A program made the position numbers and the translations under genes. The notes beneath the pieces are model-generated. The model was given only the letters and a program-made list of their open reading frames with translations, ran no database searches and was not told the DNA's origin. From Roseateles sp. YR242 (lineage in GTDB: Bacteria > Pseudomonadota > Gammaproteobacteria > Burkholderiales > Burkholderiaceae_C), in contig NZ_FOAV01000001.1 of NCBI RefSeq assembly GCF_900109745.1, positions 372,001 to 436,000 on the forward strand: DNA of 64,000 bases. Reading direction: 5' to 3'. Shown here one piece after another: positions 8,497 through 17,888 of the stretch; within the stretch, counting starts at the first letter, position 1; every line of letters starts with the position of its first letter.

Positions 8497-9167
8497 TGGG
8501 AAACTCCTTTTCCAGAAACACTTGTGACGTGTTGTGAACACGCGGCAGACCTCGATAAAGGTCAGACCTGTGCCTGAGCATCCGTCTCAGATTTAGGTCG
8601 TTGCAGTGTCATTTCTGGTTGGTGAAGCCTTCTCAGGTGAACCCCTAAACAGAGCGCGGAAGTGGCCCAAGTCATGGTTTTTCGCGGGTAAGTACGGAGT
8701 GTGCGAACTATGGTTTCTGTTGCGTTCACGCGACGACGCATTCCGCACGAACGGGCGATTGGGAAATCCGAACTGTGCGGTTTCTTTCGATTCACGCGTT
8801 TTCCGAATAATCACGAGCGAATATCGCCCGACCATTCACCAAACTGATGCATAAACGCGCCCCGCAATTGGGCGAATTGCACAACCGTCGTGCAGGAAGG
8901 CCGCCACCCCGGGCCCCTGCGGCCGCTCTTGAGGTCGATCTGGCTGACATATTTCGGCCAGAAAAGTCATCCAAACCGAGGGTCAGCCGGGCAGCAAAGT
9001 GTGGGGTGTGCGCCGATTCGAATATGTCGTTCTGATTACCTGCAGACATATTGCCCAGCCTCCTTCTCAACCCGAGAAGGGAATCAAGACGCAGGAATGC
9101 CGACCCGTGTGGCGCGATGCCACGAGGCAACCAACACCGCCCTCCCGGGCGGCGTTGGAATGTGGAA
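8497..9167. other. 671-bp gap between the TonB receptor and the ABC transporter operon
   Basis: No supported gene. It contains the receptor's promoter and leader (minus strand), including a small hairpin CGTGTT-GTG-AACACG at 8528-8542. An inverted repeat GCAATT-GGGCG-AATTGC lies at 8864-8880, and the probable terminator of the ABC operon at 9131-9158. The GC content is lower around 8680-8860, as expected for promoter DNA. No standard -35/-10 pair was convincing. Confidence 0.5.
9131..9158 (-). terminator. Stem-loop after the ABC transporter operon
   Basis: CCAACACCGCCC (9131-9142), loop TCCC, GGGCGGCGTTGG (9147-9158): a 12-bp stem with one wobble when read on the minus strand, 9 bp past the stop of the ATPase gene. 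The U tract is poor, so it may work with Rho or only stabilise the 3' end. Confidence 0.5.
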
Positions 9168-11030
9168 TCAGGCCGCCGTGACCCGGCGCTCTACGCGGGG
9201 GACGGCGGCGAGCAAGGTGCGGGTATAGGCCTGCTGTGGCTGGCCCAACACCTCGTTACAGCGGCCGGCCTCCACGATGCGGCCCGCCTGCATCACCGCC
9301 ACGTGGTCGGCGATGTACTCCACCACGCCGATGTTGTGGGTGATGAAGAGGTAGGACAGGCCTCGCTCACGCTGCAGCTCACGCAGCAGGTTGAGGATCT
9401 GCGCCTGCACCGACACGTCCAGCGCGGAGGTCGGTTCATCACACACGATCAGACGCGGCTCCACCGCCAGAGCGCGTGCGATGGCAATGCGCTGGCGCTG
9501 CCCGCCCGAGAACTCATGCGGGAAGCGGTTCAGCGCATCCCGGCGCAGACCCACCTGGTCCACCAGGTCATGAAGCAAGGCCAGACGCGCGCCGGCATCC
9601 AGTTCCGGACGCAGCGCCTGCAGGCCTTCTTCGAGCAGCTCCTGCACACGCAGCCGTGGGTTCAGGGACGCAAAGGGGTCCTGGAAGATGATCTGCACCT
9701 GCCGGCGCGCATCCCGAAGGGCCGGACCATCGAGCTGGAACAGGTCGTTCACCTGGCCGTCGATGCCATGGAGCAGGGCCTTCCCCTCAATCAGGGCCTG
9801 CCGCCGCAGCAACTGGACGATGGCCTTGCCGGAGGTCGTCTTGCCACAGCCGGACTCACCCACCAGTGCAAGTGTGCGCCCTGCTTCGATGGAATAAGAC
9901 ACACCGTCCACCGCGTTGAAATAGCGCTGGGCCCCACCCAGAAAGCCGCGGGACAAGGCATATCGCACCCGCAGGTCCTTGACCTCCAGCAGCAACTGCC
10001 CTGCCCGCTGCTCACGGCCAGAGGCGGGTGCCGGTACGGCCGACGGCCGGCCCAGCGACTCACGCACATCGGTATAGAGCAGGCATCGGACCTCGTGACC
10101 CGCAGGCCGGTCCGGCGCTGCAGCCAATGCGGGCGGCGTGGCGCCGCAATGGACCATGGCGCGATCGCACCGGGGGGCGAAGCGGCAGCCTTCGAAGTCC
10201 TGCCACAGCGGCGGCACCGTGCCCGGGATGGCTGCCAGCGGTTCACCCCGGCGTCCGGCATCCGGCAGCGCCTTGAGCAGCAGCCGTGCATACGGATGCT
10301 TGGGGGCGGCAAAGAAATCCGCCGCCGGCGCCACTTCCACGATCTGGCCCGCATACATCAGCGCCACCTGGTGCGCCATGCCGGATACCACGCCCAGGTC
10401 GTGCGTGATGAGCAGCAGGCCCAGGCCGCGCTCGCGCTGCAGGTCCTTCAGCAGCTCCAGGATCTGCGCCTGGATGGTGACATCCAGCGCCGTGGTGGGT
10501 TCGTCGGCGATCAGGTAGTCCGGCTCGGCGGCCAGCGTCATGGCGATCATGACGCGTTGCTTTTGCCCGCCCGACATGCGGAACGGGTAGTCGTCGATGC
10601 GGCGTTCGGGCTCCGGGATGCCGACGCGGCGCAGCCAGTCCACCGCCTTCTCGCGAGCGGCGGCGCCGCGCAGCGCGGTGTGGGCCTCGATCGCCTCGAC
10701 GATCTGGTCCCCCACCTTCATGACCGGATTCAGGCTGGTGCCCGGCTCCTGGAAGATCATGCCGATGCGCCCGCCCCGCACGTCGCGCATGCGCGCTTCG
10801 CTGAGGTCGAACAGATCCTGGCCGTCCAGGTCCAGGCGGCCACCGGCAATGCGGCCGTTCTCCGGCAGCAGGCGCATCAGCGCCAGCGCCGTCATGCTTT
10901 TGCCGCAGCCGGATTCGCCCACCAGCGCAAAGGTCTGGCCGCGGGTCAGGGTCAGGCGCATGCCATCAATGGCGCGGACCAGCCCCGCCTCGGCATCCAG
11001 ATGCACCTTGATGTCTTCAATCTTCAGCAT
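9168..11030 (-). CDS. Oligopeptide ABC transporter, fused double ATP-binding protein
   Basis: 620 residues containing two complete nucleotide-binding domains in one chain. The first has Walker A GESGCGKS near residue 37, signature [12 protein letters not shown] and Walker [13 protein letters not shown]. The second has Walker A GESGCGKT near 365, signature [12 protein letters not shown] and Walker [13 protein letters not shown]. Between them is the C-terminal Cys-containing oligopeptide-ABC motif ([18 protein letters not shown]). This fused form is the YejF/DppDF type, which powers peptide uptake. It starts 7 bp after the second permease gene and closes the operon. Confidence 0.94.
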   Translation of the reverse strand: MLKIEDIKVHLDAEAGLVRAIDGMRLTLTRGQTFALVGESGCGKSMTALALMRLLPENGRIAGGRLDLDGQDLFDLSEARMRDVRGGRIGMIFQEPGTSLNPVMKVGDQIVEAIEAHTALRGAAAREKAVDWLRRVGIPEPERRIDDYPFRMSGGQKQRVMIAMTLAAEPDYLIADEPTTALDVTIQAQILELLKDLQRERGLGLLLITHDLGVVSGMAHQVALMYAGQIVEVAPAADFFAAPKHPYARLLLKALPDAGRRGEPLAAIPGTVPPLWQDFEGCRFAPRCDRAMVHCGATPPALAAAPDRPAGHEVRCLLYTDVRESLGRPSAVPAPASGREQRAGQLLLEVKDLRVRYALSRGFLGGAQRYFNAVDGVSYSIEAGRTLALVGESGCGKTTSGKAIVQLLRRQALIEGKALLHGIDGQVNDLFQLDGPALRDARRQVQIIFQDPFASLNPRLRVQELLEEGLQALRPELDAGARLALLHDLVDQVGLRRDALNRFPHEFSGGQRQRIAIARALAVEPRLIVCDEPTSALDVSVQAQILNLLRELQRERGLSYLFITHNIGVVEYIADHVAVMQAGRIVEAGRCNEVLGQPQQAYTRTLLAAVPRVERRVTAA

Positions 11031-11037
11031 GGTGGCC

Positions 11038-12522
11038 TCAGGCTTCCTGCTTATGCTGGGCCGCTTGTGCAGCGGCGCGTTGCGCGTCCTTGCGGGCCTT
11101 CAAGGCCATGACCTGCGGCCGCAGCTTGCGCGAGCGCGGATCAAAGGCGTCCCGCACGCCGTCGGCAAACAGATTGGCGGCCAGCACCAGGCTCACCATG
11201 AAGCCGAAGGCGGCCATGAAGCTCCACCACACCACCGGGTCACGGCTCATCTCGGAGCGTGCCAGGTTGATCATGCCGCCGAAGCTGTTCATGGTCGGGT
11301 CCACCCCCACGCCCACGTAAGTCAGCACAGCCTCATAAAGGATGAGGTCGGAGAAATTCAGCACCAGGCTGATCAGCACCAGGTGCATCACGTTGGGCAC
11401 GATGTGCCGGACCATGATCTTCGTGTCCGAGACCCCAAAGGCGGTGGCAGCCTGCACGAAGTCGGATTCCCGCAGCTTCAGCGTCTCCCCCCGCACCAGC
11501 CGGCACAGCGTGGCCCAGCCGGTCACGCCCAGGATCACGCACAGCAGGAAGATCTTCAGGTCGGCCCGCTCGGCCCCGGTCTCGAAGACCTCCGGATGCT
11601 TGTCCAGGAACACCTGCACCATCAGCACGCAGGCGGCAATCAGCAGCACGTTGGGCACCGAGGTGAGCACGGTGTAGAAGTACTGGATGACCTCGTCCAC
11701 CCAACCCTTGAAGTAGCCCGCCAGGATGCCCAGCACCAGCGCAAACGGCAGCGTGGCCAGCGTAGACAGCGCCCCGATCACAAAGGCGGTGCGCACGCTC
11801 TTGAGGGACTGGTAGAGCACGTCGTTGCCCGTCTGGTCGGTGCCGAACACGTGGTAATGCCCCATCAGCGCCACCACGGGCCCGCCCAGCAGCACCACCA
11901 CGCCCAGGGTGCAGAGCGCAGCCCGCCACGGGTAGTGGGTGCGGTCGGCCAGCAGGTCGAGAAGGCCCTGGCGCCAGCCTCCATGGGTGCGCGCCAGGAT
12001 GGCGGCCATGCCGGCGGCCAGCAGCACACAAACCAGCAGCCCCGCCACCAGGCCCATCAGCGCGCGGTGGGTCACATCGCCCGCCCATTCCTGGGCCGGG
12101 TCCTTGAGGTGGGCTCCGCCAAAGGCCAGGCGCGGGAACTCCCGCACGACCTGCCCGTCATGGACGACGCTGTCCATGTTGAAGCCCGCATAAGCCAGCG
12201 GCGCGGAGTAGCTGGTCTCCCGCATCTCCAGCTGGCGCGCCAGCATCAGATCCAACACCGAGTTGGTGCGGGTTTCGTAGAACTGCTCGCCGGACGGGCT
12301 GTCCGACAGCGCGAACCGGAAGTGCAGGCTGTCCAGCGCGGTCACGCCGATGAACAGTAGCAGCACCACGCCAGCGCTCAGCGCCGCCGGATCGCGCAGC
12401 ACCCGCTGCCAGTTGGCGCGCAGATGCGGCCGTCGCACCAGGCGCATGACATAGGCCAACAGCACCGCCATCAGCGCCCAGAGGGCGACATCGGTCCACA
12501 GGACGACGACCTTGAATCCCAT
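11038..12522 (-). CDS. Oligopeptide ABC transporter permease, DppC/YejE type
   Basis: 494 residues, considerably longer than the usual 300-350 for this family. A membrane helix near 8-28 and a large periplasmic insert (about 60-145, containing SDSPSGEQFYETRTNS) precede the canonical permease core. The core holds GTDQTGNDVLYQSLKSVRTA (about 235) and the coupling-helix region EAVLTYVGVGVDPTMNSFGG (about 400-420). The extension may contact the unusually large binding protein encoded two genes upstream. It is separated by 16 bp from the partner permease. Confidence 0.9.
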   Translation of the reverse strand: MGFKVVVLWTDVALWALMAVLLAYVMRLVRRPHLRANWQRVLRDPAALSAGVVLLLFIGVTALDSLHFRFALSDSPSGEQFYETRTNSVLDLMLARQLEMRETSYSAPLAYAGFNMDSVVHDGQVVREFPRLAFGGAHLKDPAQEWAGDVTHRALMGLVAGLLVCVLLAAGMAAILARTHGGWRQGLLDLLADRTHYPWRAALCTLGVVVLLGGPVVALMGHYHVFGTDQTGNDVLYQSLKSVRTAFVIGALSTLATLPFALVLGILAGYFKGWVDEVIQYFYTVLTSVPNVLLIAACVLMVQVFLDKHPEVFETGAERADLKIFLLCVILGVTGWATLCRLVRGETLKLRESDFVQAATAFGVSDTKIMVRHIVPNVMHLVLISLVLNFSDLILYEAVLTYVGVGVDPTMNSFGGMINLARSEMSRDPVVWWSFMAAFGFMVSLVLAANLFADGVRDAFDPRSRKLRPQVMALKARKDAQRAAAQAAQHKQEA

Positions 12523-12538
12523 AACGTCCTCCGGACCT

Positions 12539-13522
12539 TCAGCTCAGCCGCACACGCGGATCGACCCACGTGTAGACCACGTCGATCAGCGCGTTGCTGG
12601 CGATATAAAGAAGCGCGCCCAGGAACACCATGGTGCGCACGATGGCGAAGTCCTGGCCGGTGATCGCATCGATCACGAAGGCGCCCAGGCCGGGGATGCC
12701 GAAGAAACTCTCGAACACCAGGCTGCCCAGGAACACATACGGCAGGTAGGCGCCGGCACTGGTGATGATGGGGATCAGCGCATTGCGCAGCACATGGCGG
12801 CGCAGCACCACCGGCTCGGACAGGCCCTTGGCACGCGCCGTGCGCACATAGTCCTTGCCCACCTCTTCAAGCAGCATGGCGCGATACAGGCGCGCCTCCC
12901 CGCCCAGGCGGGACAGCAGCGACAGCGCGATCGGCAGCGCCAGGAAGCGGATCGCATCCAGGCCCGGTGCATAGCCGTTGATCGGCACCAGCCGCAGGAT
13001 GCGCGAGAAGAAGAACTGGCCGACGATGATGTAGAACAGGCTGGAGATCGACAGCATCAGCACACACAGCACCACGCCCCAGAAGTCGATGCGCGAGTTG
13101 CGGAAGAAGGTCAGCAGCAGCGCAAAGGCCACGCTCACCACCAGCTGCAGCGCAAACAGCGGTACGGCCAGCTGCAGGCTCACGCCCATGCGGGTCTTGA
13201 CCTCATGGCCGATATCCACCGCCTGACGGGCATCGGAGCGACCGAAGTCCATCAGCATCAGGGAGACGGAGCGTTCCCAGAACACGGTATGGGTGACACG
13301 CTCGCTGCCCGCCTTGCTGGCATCCCAGTACAGGGGTTTGTCGTAGCCACGCTCGGCCTTCCACTTGTCGATCTGCTCCTGGGTGACCCGCTTGCCACCG
13401 ATGTTCAGACGGGCCATGTCGTCCGGCGTGTTCACGGTGAAGAACAACATGAAGGTCAGCAGGTTGACCCCGATGAGGATGGCCAGGCCGTAGCCCAGCC
13501 GCCTGGCAATGATCTTGAACAT
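12539..13522 (-). CDS. Oligopeptide ABC transporter permease, DppB/YejB type
   Basis: 327 residues with six predicted helices. The first is near 10-30 (GYGLAILIGVNLLTFMLFF). The family motif ARAKGLSEPVVLRRHVLRNA (about 225-245) is the EAA loop that docks on the ATPase, and ends with VVYTWVDPRVRLS. The longer periplasmic loop NTPDDMARLNIGGKRVTQEQ is typical of YejB-like members. Its ATG overlaps the binding protein's stop codon by one base (TGATG), so the two are translationally coupled. Confidence 0.93.
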   Translation of the reverse strand: MFKIIARRLGYGLAILIGVNLLTFMLFFTVNTPDDMARLNIGGKRVTQEQIDKWKAERGYDKPLYWDASKAGSERVTHTVFWERSVSLMLMDFGRSDARQAVDIGHEVKTRMGVSLQLAVPLFALQLVVSVAFALLLTFFRNSRIDFWGVVLCVLMLSISSLFYIIVGQFFFSRILRLVPINGYAPGLDAIRFLALPIALSLLSRLGGEARLYRAMLLEEVGKDYVRTARAKGLSEPVVLRRHVLRNALIPIITSAGAYLPYVFLGSLVFESFFGIPGLGAFVIDAITGQDFAIVRTMVFLGALLYIASNALIDVVYTWVDPRVRLS

Positions 13523-15798
13523 CAGTCGGCCCCTCCGGGGGCGGCCGTCGTGCCGCGCGCAGTGGCGGTTTCACGGGCCATGAAGCTGCGTCGGGTGGCC
13601 CAGATGATGGCCAGTGCGCCCAGCACCAGCACCAGCAGCGGCCACCACACGGGGTTGTTCCAGCGGGCTTGCTGGCGGGCGCGTTCGGCGGCGTCCAGGC
13701 GGTAGTAGCGCACCGGATCACGAATCACGATGCTGGGCTTGCCGTTGTAGATCCAATGCTGGAAGGCCTGGCCGGTATAGGGCCAATAGCCCCAGGCCCA
13801 GGGTGAATCCTGCTGGAGGATATGGAGCATGCGGTCGATCACCTCACGCTTTTCCGGACCATCCTCCAGCGTCTGCATTTTCGTGAACAGCCGGTCGTAT
13901 TCGTCGTTCTGGTAGTTGGCCGAGTTCTCACCGTCGTGCAGCGACTTGCTGTTGGGCCCGTAGAGCAGGAAGAGGAAGTTCTCCGCGTCCGGATAGTCGG
14001 CAAACCAGCCCCACCAGAAGATCTGGTGCTTGCCCTGGTGGACCTTCTCCTGGAACTGGTTGTAATCCGTGGCGCGCACGTCCAGTTGGATGCCCAGCTT
14101 GGCGAACTGCTTGACCATCCAGTCGTTCTCCGCCTTCACCTCCGGGGTGACGGTGCGCATGAAGTCGTAGTTCAGCACCAGTGGCTTGCCGGTGGCGGCT
14201 TCACGCCCTTCCGGATAACCCGCCTCGGCCAGCAGTTGGCGGGCCTCGTCCAGCGAGCGGCGGACCACCTTGCCGTCCACCAGCTTGTGGGTCACCGGGT
14301 TGAAATAGCCCGCCTCGGCCTCGCGTGAGCCGAACACGCCGGGCGGCACCGGCCCGAAACCGGCCACACCCCCACGGTTCTTGAAGATCTGGCCGTAACC
14401 CTCTTCCCAGTCGATGGCAATGGACAGCGCCTGACGCAGCTTGCGGTTGCGCTGCTGCTGCTCGGGCGTGCTGCCCTTGCCCACCACCGGGTCCAGCCAG
14501 TTGAAGCCGAGGTACCAGCTGTTGGGGTCGGTATCGCGCGGGAACTTGAAGCCACGCGCCTTGAAGAAGGCCGCCACTTCGTCCGAGTCGCTCTGGTCGG
14601 CCAGGAATTCCACGCCCCAGTCACCACGTTCCAGATCAGGAACGTCCAGATAGCCCTGCTTGAACAGTTCCTTGCGGGGCACACGCTCCTTGATCAGGGT
14701 GGCGACCACCTTGTCGATGAAGGGCACCCGCTTGCCGCAGTCCGCCAGCAGGCCGGCCTCGCGGTCATGGTCGTTGCCGTCGCAGGGGTAGGTGTCCGGG
14801 CGGTAGTTGGGGTTGCGGGACATGACATGGCGGCGGTCCTGCTCGTACTCCGTCATCATGTACGGGCCCGTGCCCACCGGCCACTGGTTCCAGGAAATGC
14901 CGTGTTCGGTCATGCCCGGCTGCGCATAGAAGGCGTCCACTTCCCAGGGGATGGGGGAGAGGAAGGTGGTCGCCATCCAGTAGGACCACTGCGGATACTT
15001 GCCCTTGATGCGCACACGCAGCAGGTGCTTGTTGACGGCTTGCGCGCCTTCCAGCGGCCACTTGCGGAAATCGAGGAAGGGCTTGTCCTTGGTGCTTTCC
15101 GGCAGGCCTTGCAGCAGCTTGGCGTTTTCCTGGCGGATCAGCTCGCCGTAGGCCTTCAGCCCGAGCACGCGCTCGGAGAACAGGCCGAAGATGGGCGCCT
15201 CGATGCGGGGGGTGGCATGGCGCTTGAGCGCGTAGACGAAATCGTCCGCCACCAGCTCGCGGGTGCCTTGGTGCTCGAACTCCCAGGGGGAGCGCTTGCT
15301 GCCCAGTTGCGCGGCGGTGAGGTGGTGATAGAGGTAGTTGCCTTGCGCGTCCTTCGCAAAGGCCGGGCTGGGCGCATACATCACGCCTTCGCGGATGGGC
15401 ACCTCGTAGACGCTTTCGGCGATCTTGTCGGCAGGGGCGTCGTCCGGCAGGCGCTGGCCCTTGTCGTCCAGGTAATAAGGCTTCACCACCTCGGCGGCCG
15501 CGCGCGGAATCAGCTGATACGGCCGCTTCAGGTAGTGGTAGCCGTACAGCGGCTCGGTGATCTGGTAAACGTAGACGCTCTCGGGCGAGGTGTACGACGC
15601 TGTGGGGTCCAGGTAGCGCGGAGAACGCTCATCGAAAGAGATGAACAGCGTGTTTTCCTTGCCGGCACCGGCCCAATAGGGGCTGTTGTTGCAGGCAGCC
15701 AGCAGGCCCAGCAACAGCGCTGCCGCACACAGGGCACCCATCCGCCTGGCCAGGCCTTTCAGCCAGCCGCCCTCCTCCATCCACTGCCCCGACGACAT
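13522..15798 (-). CDS. Oligopeptide ABC transporter substrate-binding lipoprotein (SBP family 5)
   Basis: 758 residues, large for family 5 (usually about 530). The ATG at 15798 has GGAGGGGTG just upstream. A signal peptide with lipobox LLAAC puts the lipid-anchored cysteine at about 36. The family-5 core is seen in AAEVVKPYYL, VYEVPIREGVMYAPSPAF, RELVADDFVYALKRHATPRI and the C-terminal YPDAENFLFLLYGPNS. Unusually, the C-terminus carries an additional membrane helix (WWPLLVLVLGALAIIWATRR, about 715-735) followed by basic residues, so the protein may be anchored at both ends. First gene of the operon, directly after an intrinsic-terminator-like hairpin. Confidence 0.9.
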   Translation of the reverse strand: MSSGQWMEEGGWLKGLARRMGALCAAALLLGLLAACNNSPYWAGAGKENTLFISFDERSPRYLDPTASYTSPESVYVYQITEPLYGYHYLKRPYQLIPRAAAEVVKPYYLDDKGQRLPDDAPADKIAESVYEVPIREGVMYAPSPAFAKDAQGNYLYHHLTAAQLGSKRSPWEFEHQGTRELVADDFVYALKRHATPRIEAPIFGLFSERVLGLKAYGELIRQENAKLLQGLPESTKDKPFLDFRKWPLEGAQAVNKHLLRVRIKGKYPQWSYWMATTFLSPIPWEVDAFYAQPGMTEHGISWNQWPVGTGPYMMTEYEQDRRHVMSRNPNYRPDTYPCDGNDHDREAGLLADCGKRVPFIDKVVATLIKERVPRKELFKQGYLDVPDLERGDWGVEFLADQSDSDEVAAFFKARGFKFPRDTDPNSWYLGFNWLDPVVGKGSTPEQQQRNRKLRQALSIAIDWEEGYGQIFKNRGGVAGFGPVPPGVFGSREAEAGYFNPVTHKLVDGKVVRRSLDEARQLLAEAGYPEGREAATGKPLVLNYDFMRTVTPEVKAENDWMVKQFAKLGIQLDVRATDYNQFQEKVHQGKHQIFWWGWFADYPDAENFLFLLYGPNSKSLHDGENSANYQNDEYDRLFTKMQTLEDGPEKREVIDRMLHILQQDSPWAWGYWPYTGQAFQHWIYNGKPSIVIRDPVRYYRLDAAERARQQARWNNPVWWPLLVLVLGALAIIWATRRSFMARETATARGTTAAPGGAD

Positions 15799-15807
15799 TC
15801 GTCACCC

Positions 15808-15844
15808 CTCCAAAACAAATGCCGCATCCTCTAGATGCGGCATT
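15808..15844 (-). terminator. Intrinsic terminator or attenuator immediately before the binding-protein gene
   Basis: A perfect 11-bp stem AATGCCGCATC (15818-15828), loop CTCTA, GATGCGGCATT (15834-15844). On the minus strand it is followed by TGTTTTGG and, within 15 bases, the GGAGGGG ribosome site of the binding-protein gene (ATG at 15798). A terminator this close to a start codon is either the end of the upstream tadA-peptidase transcript or an attenuator within the ABC operon leader. A TATGAT -10-like hexamer lies about 30 bases upstream on the minus strand, which would put the hairpin inside the ABC mRNA. Confidence 0.7.
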
Positions 15845-16053
15845 GCCAGATTGTTGCTTCACGAATCATACGTGAGGGCTTCACCGCCCGAGGGCCGGGA
15901 AACCTCGCCCGTCAGCTTCCCGACGGCTTTGTCGCCAATCGCACGTCGTGACGCACGCTATGACGCATGGCCTGCGACACCACCTGCCGCACACCGGCAG
16001 CCCCCCTGCCCCAAGAGGCGCCATCCCTCAGCGCACAAGCCTCTGTCGCGCCA

Positions 16054-17088
16054 TCAATGATGGTGACCGTGATGGTCGTGGTCATGATCGTCATGGCCGC
16101 TCCCGTGGTCATCGTTGTGGTCATCGCTGTGGTCATCGCTGTGGTCATGCCCGTGGTGGTGGTGGTGATCGTGCCCGTGGCCAACATGGCCCCAGGCCAC
16201 GAAGACATCACGGCCTTCAACCAGCAATTCGGTCTTGGCGCCGACCGGCAGGCAGACCTTGGTGGGCACGTGGCCGAACGGCAGGCCGGTGAGCACCGGC
16301 ACCTTGCAGCGTGCGCGCAGCGCTTGCACACAGCTCTTGAAGTTGTAGCCACGGTCCAGCGGAGACTTCTTCCAGCCGCTGAAGCTGCCCAGGATCACGG
16401 CCTTTTGTGCATCGAGCACGCCCGCCTGCTGCAACTGCAGCAGCATGCGCTCGATGCGGTAGGGATGCTCGTTCACATCCTCCAGGAACAGGATGCCGCC
16501 CTTGATGCGCGGGAAGTGTGGCGTGCCCAGCAGAGAGCACAGCACCGCCAGGTTGCCGCCCCACAAGGTGCCACGGGCCTCCAGGCCGTCAAAGCCCAGC
16601 TCGGTGCGAAAACCCACGGCCTCCAGTGAACCGTCCATCGCTTCGAGGAAGCAGTCGCGGGTGATCTCGTCCACGCCGCCCTCCTCTTCCGTGCGGCCGA
16701 AGTCGTCACAGGCCAGGGGGCCCGCCCAGCTGATCTGCTTGGTGTGCGCCAGCAGGCCCAGCTGCAAGGCGGTGATGTCGCTCAGGCCGACCCACCGGGT
16801 GCCCTTTTCCACGCTGCGCCCCAGCAGTTTCCAGTCCAACTGGTCCAGCAGGCGCGTAAGGCCGTAGCCGCCGCGCGTGGCCAAAGCCACGGATGGTGCG
16901 GCCTTCGCCACGCGATGCAGGGCGGCCAGGCGTGTCTCGTCCTCACCGGCAAAGCGCTGATGCTTGGCGGTGGCGGCTTCATCGATACTGACCTCGAAGC
17001 CCAGCGCGCCCAGCCGCTTGGCGGCGCGGCGCAGGGGTTGGGCCGTGGCCAGAACGCCGGACGGGGTGTAGAGGATCAGGTCGTTCAT
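16054..17088 (-). CDS. LD-carboxypeptidase (S66/MccF family) with His/Asp-rich C-terminal tail
   Basis: 344 residues, from the ATG at 17088, which overlaps the tadA stop by four bases (ATGA). The family S66 core includes ATRGGYGLTRLLDQLDW, the nucleophile Ser in WVGLSDITALQ, the catalytic Glu in GILFLEDVNEHPYRIER and the His in GLPFGHVPTKV. Members cut the L,D bond of murein tetrapeptide in peptidoglycan recycling or inactivate microcin C (MccF). The last ~45 residues after FVAWGHV are almost entirely His, Asp, Gly and Ser, which is not part of the S66 fold and resembles metal-buffering tails of HypB, SlyD and ZIP/CDF proteins. The nucleotide repeats (tggtcatcg units, 16080-16160) suggest expansion by slippage. 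The first ~300 residues match the normal family length. Confidence 0.88.
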   Translation of the reverse strand: MNDLILYTPSGVLATAQPLRRAAKRLGALGFEVSIDEAATAKHQRFAGEDETRLAALHRVAKAAPSVALATRGGYGLTRLLDQLDWKLLGRSVEKGTRWVGLSDITALQLGLLAHTKQISWAGPLACDDFGRTEEEGGVDEITRDCFLEAMDGSLEAVGFRTELGFDGLEARGTLWGGNLAVLCSLLGTPHFPRIKGGILFLEDVNEHPYRIERMLLQLQQAGVLDAQKAVILGSFSGWKKSPLDRGYNFKSCVQALRARCKVPVLTGLPFGHVPTKVCLPVGAKTELLVEGRDVFVAWGHVGHGHDHHHHHGHDHSDDHSDDHNDDHGSGHDDHDHDHHGHHH

Positions 17089-17837
17089 GGCTTGGGATCT
17101 TTTGAAGACAAATCGGGGTCCAGGGGCAGGTACTCGGCCTCGCCCACGGGGATGTCCGAACCGGGCACGAGGTCGGCCAGGGGCGTGGGATCCGCCGGGG
17201 GGCGGAACATCACCAGGGGATCGGGACGCTCGCTGGCGCGCTGCGCCTCGCGGCGCTGGCGCGCGGCCTCGCGACGCTCGGCAAAGAACTGGCGCAGCAA
17301 CTGCGCCGAGGGCTCGGCCAGCACACCGCCATGCAAGGCGGTGTGGTGATTGAGCTGCTTCTGGGCAAACAGGTCCAGCACGGAGCCGGCCACCCCGGTC
17401 TTGGGGTCGTGCGCCGCAAAGACCACACGCTTGATGCGCGCGTGCATCATGGCCATGGCACACATGGCGCAGGGCTCCAGCGTCACGAAGAGCTCACACT
17501 CCGGCAGGCGGTAGTTGCCCAGCAACTGGGCGGCGTGGCGCAAGGCCACGATCTCCGCGTGGGCGGTCGGGTCGTGGGTCGTGATCGGACGGTTGTAGCC
17601 GGTCGCGATGACCTGGCCGGCGCGCATGATGACCGCGCCCACCGGCACCTCGCCCACGAGCCAGGCGTTCTGCGCCTGGTCCAGGGCCAGCCGCATCGCG
17701 TATTCGTCGGCGGGGTCGGCGGGGGCGACAGGGTTGGCCGCTGTACCGGTGGGTATAGCGGTGGGCGTACTGGCGGGCGTACTGGCGGGCGTACTGGCGG
17801 GCGTACCCAGCGGGGGAATCGAAAGAAAGTCCGTCAT
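17085..17837 (-). CDS. tadA: tRNA adenosine(34) deaminase, extended at both ends
   Basis: 250 residues. The deaminase core (about 43-190) has the zinc site H93-A-E95 (TAHAEIVALR) and P-C123-x-x-C126 (EPCAMCAMAM), plus ARIKRVVFAAHDPKTGVAGS typical of TadA. It converts A34 to inosine in tRNA-Arg. The N-terminal 40 residues are a low-complexity Pro/Ala/Ser/Thr stretch encoded by a 12-bp tandem repeat. The C-terminus carries about 60 extra residues after FFAERREAARQRREAQ. Core TadA is about 150-170 residues, so both extensions are lineage-specific. Co-transcribed with the LD-carboxypeptidase. Confidence 0.93.
   Translation of the reverse strand: MTDFLSIPPLGTPASTPASTPASTPTAIPTGTAANPVAPADPADEYAMRLALDQAQNAWLVGEVPVGAVIMRAGQVIATGYNRPITTHDPTAHAEIVALRHAAQLLGNYRLPECELFVTLEPCAMCAMAMMHARIKRVVFAAHDPKTGVAGSVLDLFAQKQLNHHTALHGGVLAEPSAQLLRQFFAERREAARQRREAQRASERPDPLVMFRPPADPTPLADLVPGSDIPVGEAEYLPLDPDLSSKDPKP
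17763..17806. repeat. 12-bp tandem repeat inside tadA
   Basis: About 3.5 copies of a 12-bp unit (gcgtactggcgg on the plus strand), encoding repeated S-T-P-A in the N-terminal low-complexity stretch of TadA. The unit is a multiple of three, so copy-number change by slippage would keep the reading frame. Confidence 0.7.
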
Positions 17838-17888
17838 AGTGTGCTGTTCGCGCGGCAGTGTAGCCCGCGGCGGCTATGCTGCCGGCCC

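Noticed and set aside
5938-8577. 879-residue plus-strand open frame
   Set aside because: Fully antisense to the TonB-dependent receptor, with low-complexity Ala/Val/Arg composition.
16054-17463. Longer start for the LD-carboxypeptidase (469 residues)
   Set aside because: The extra 125 residues overlap tadA in another frame and look like an antisense-style translation; the ATG at 17088 has the usual ATGA coupling.
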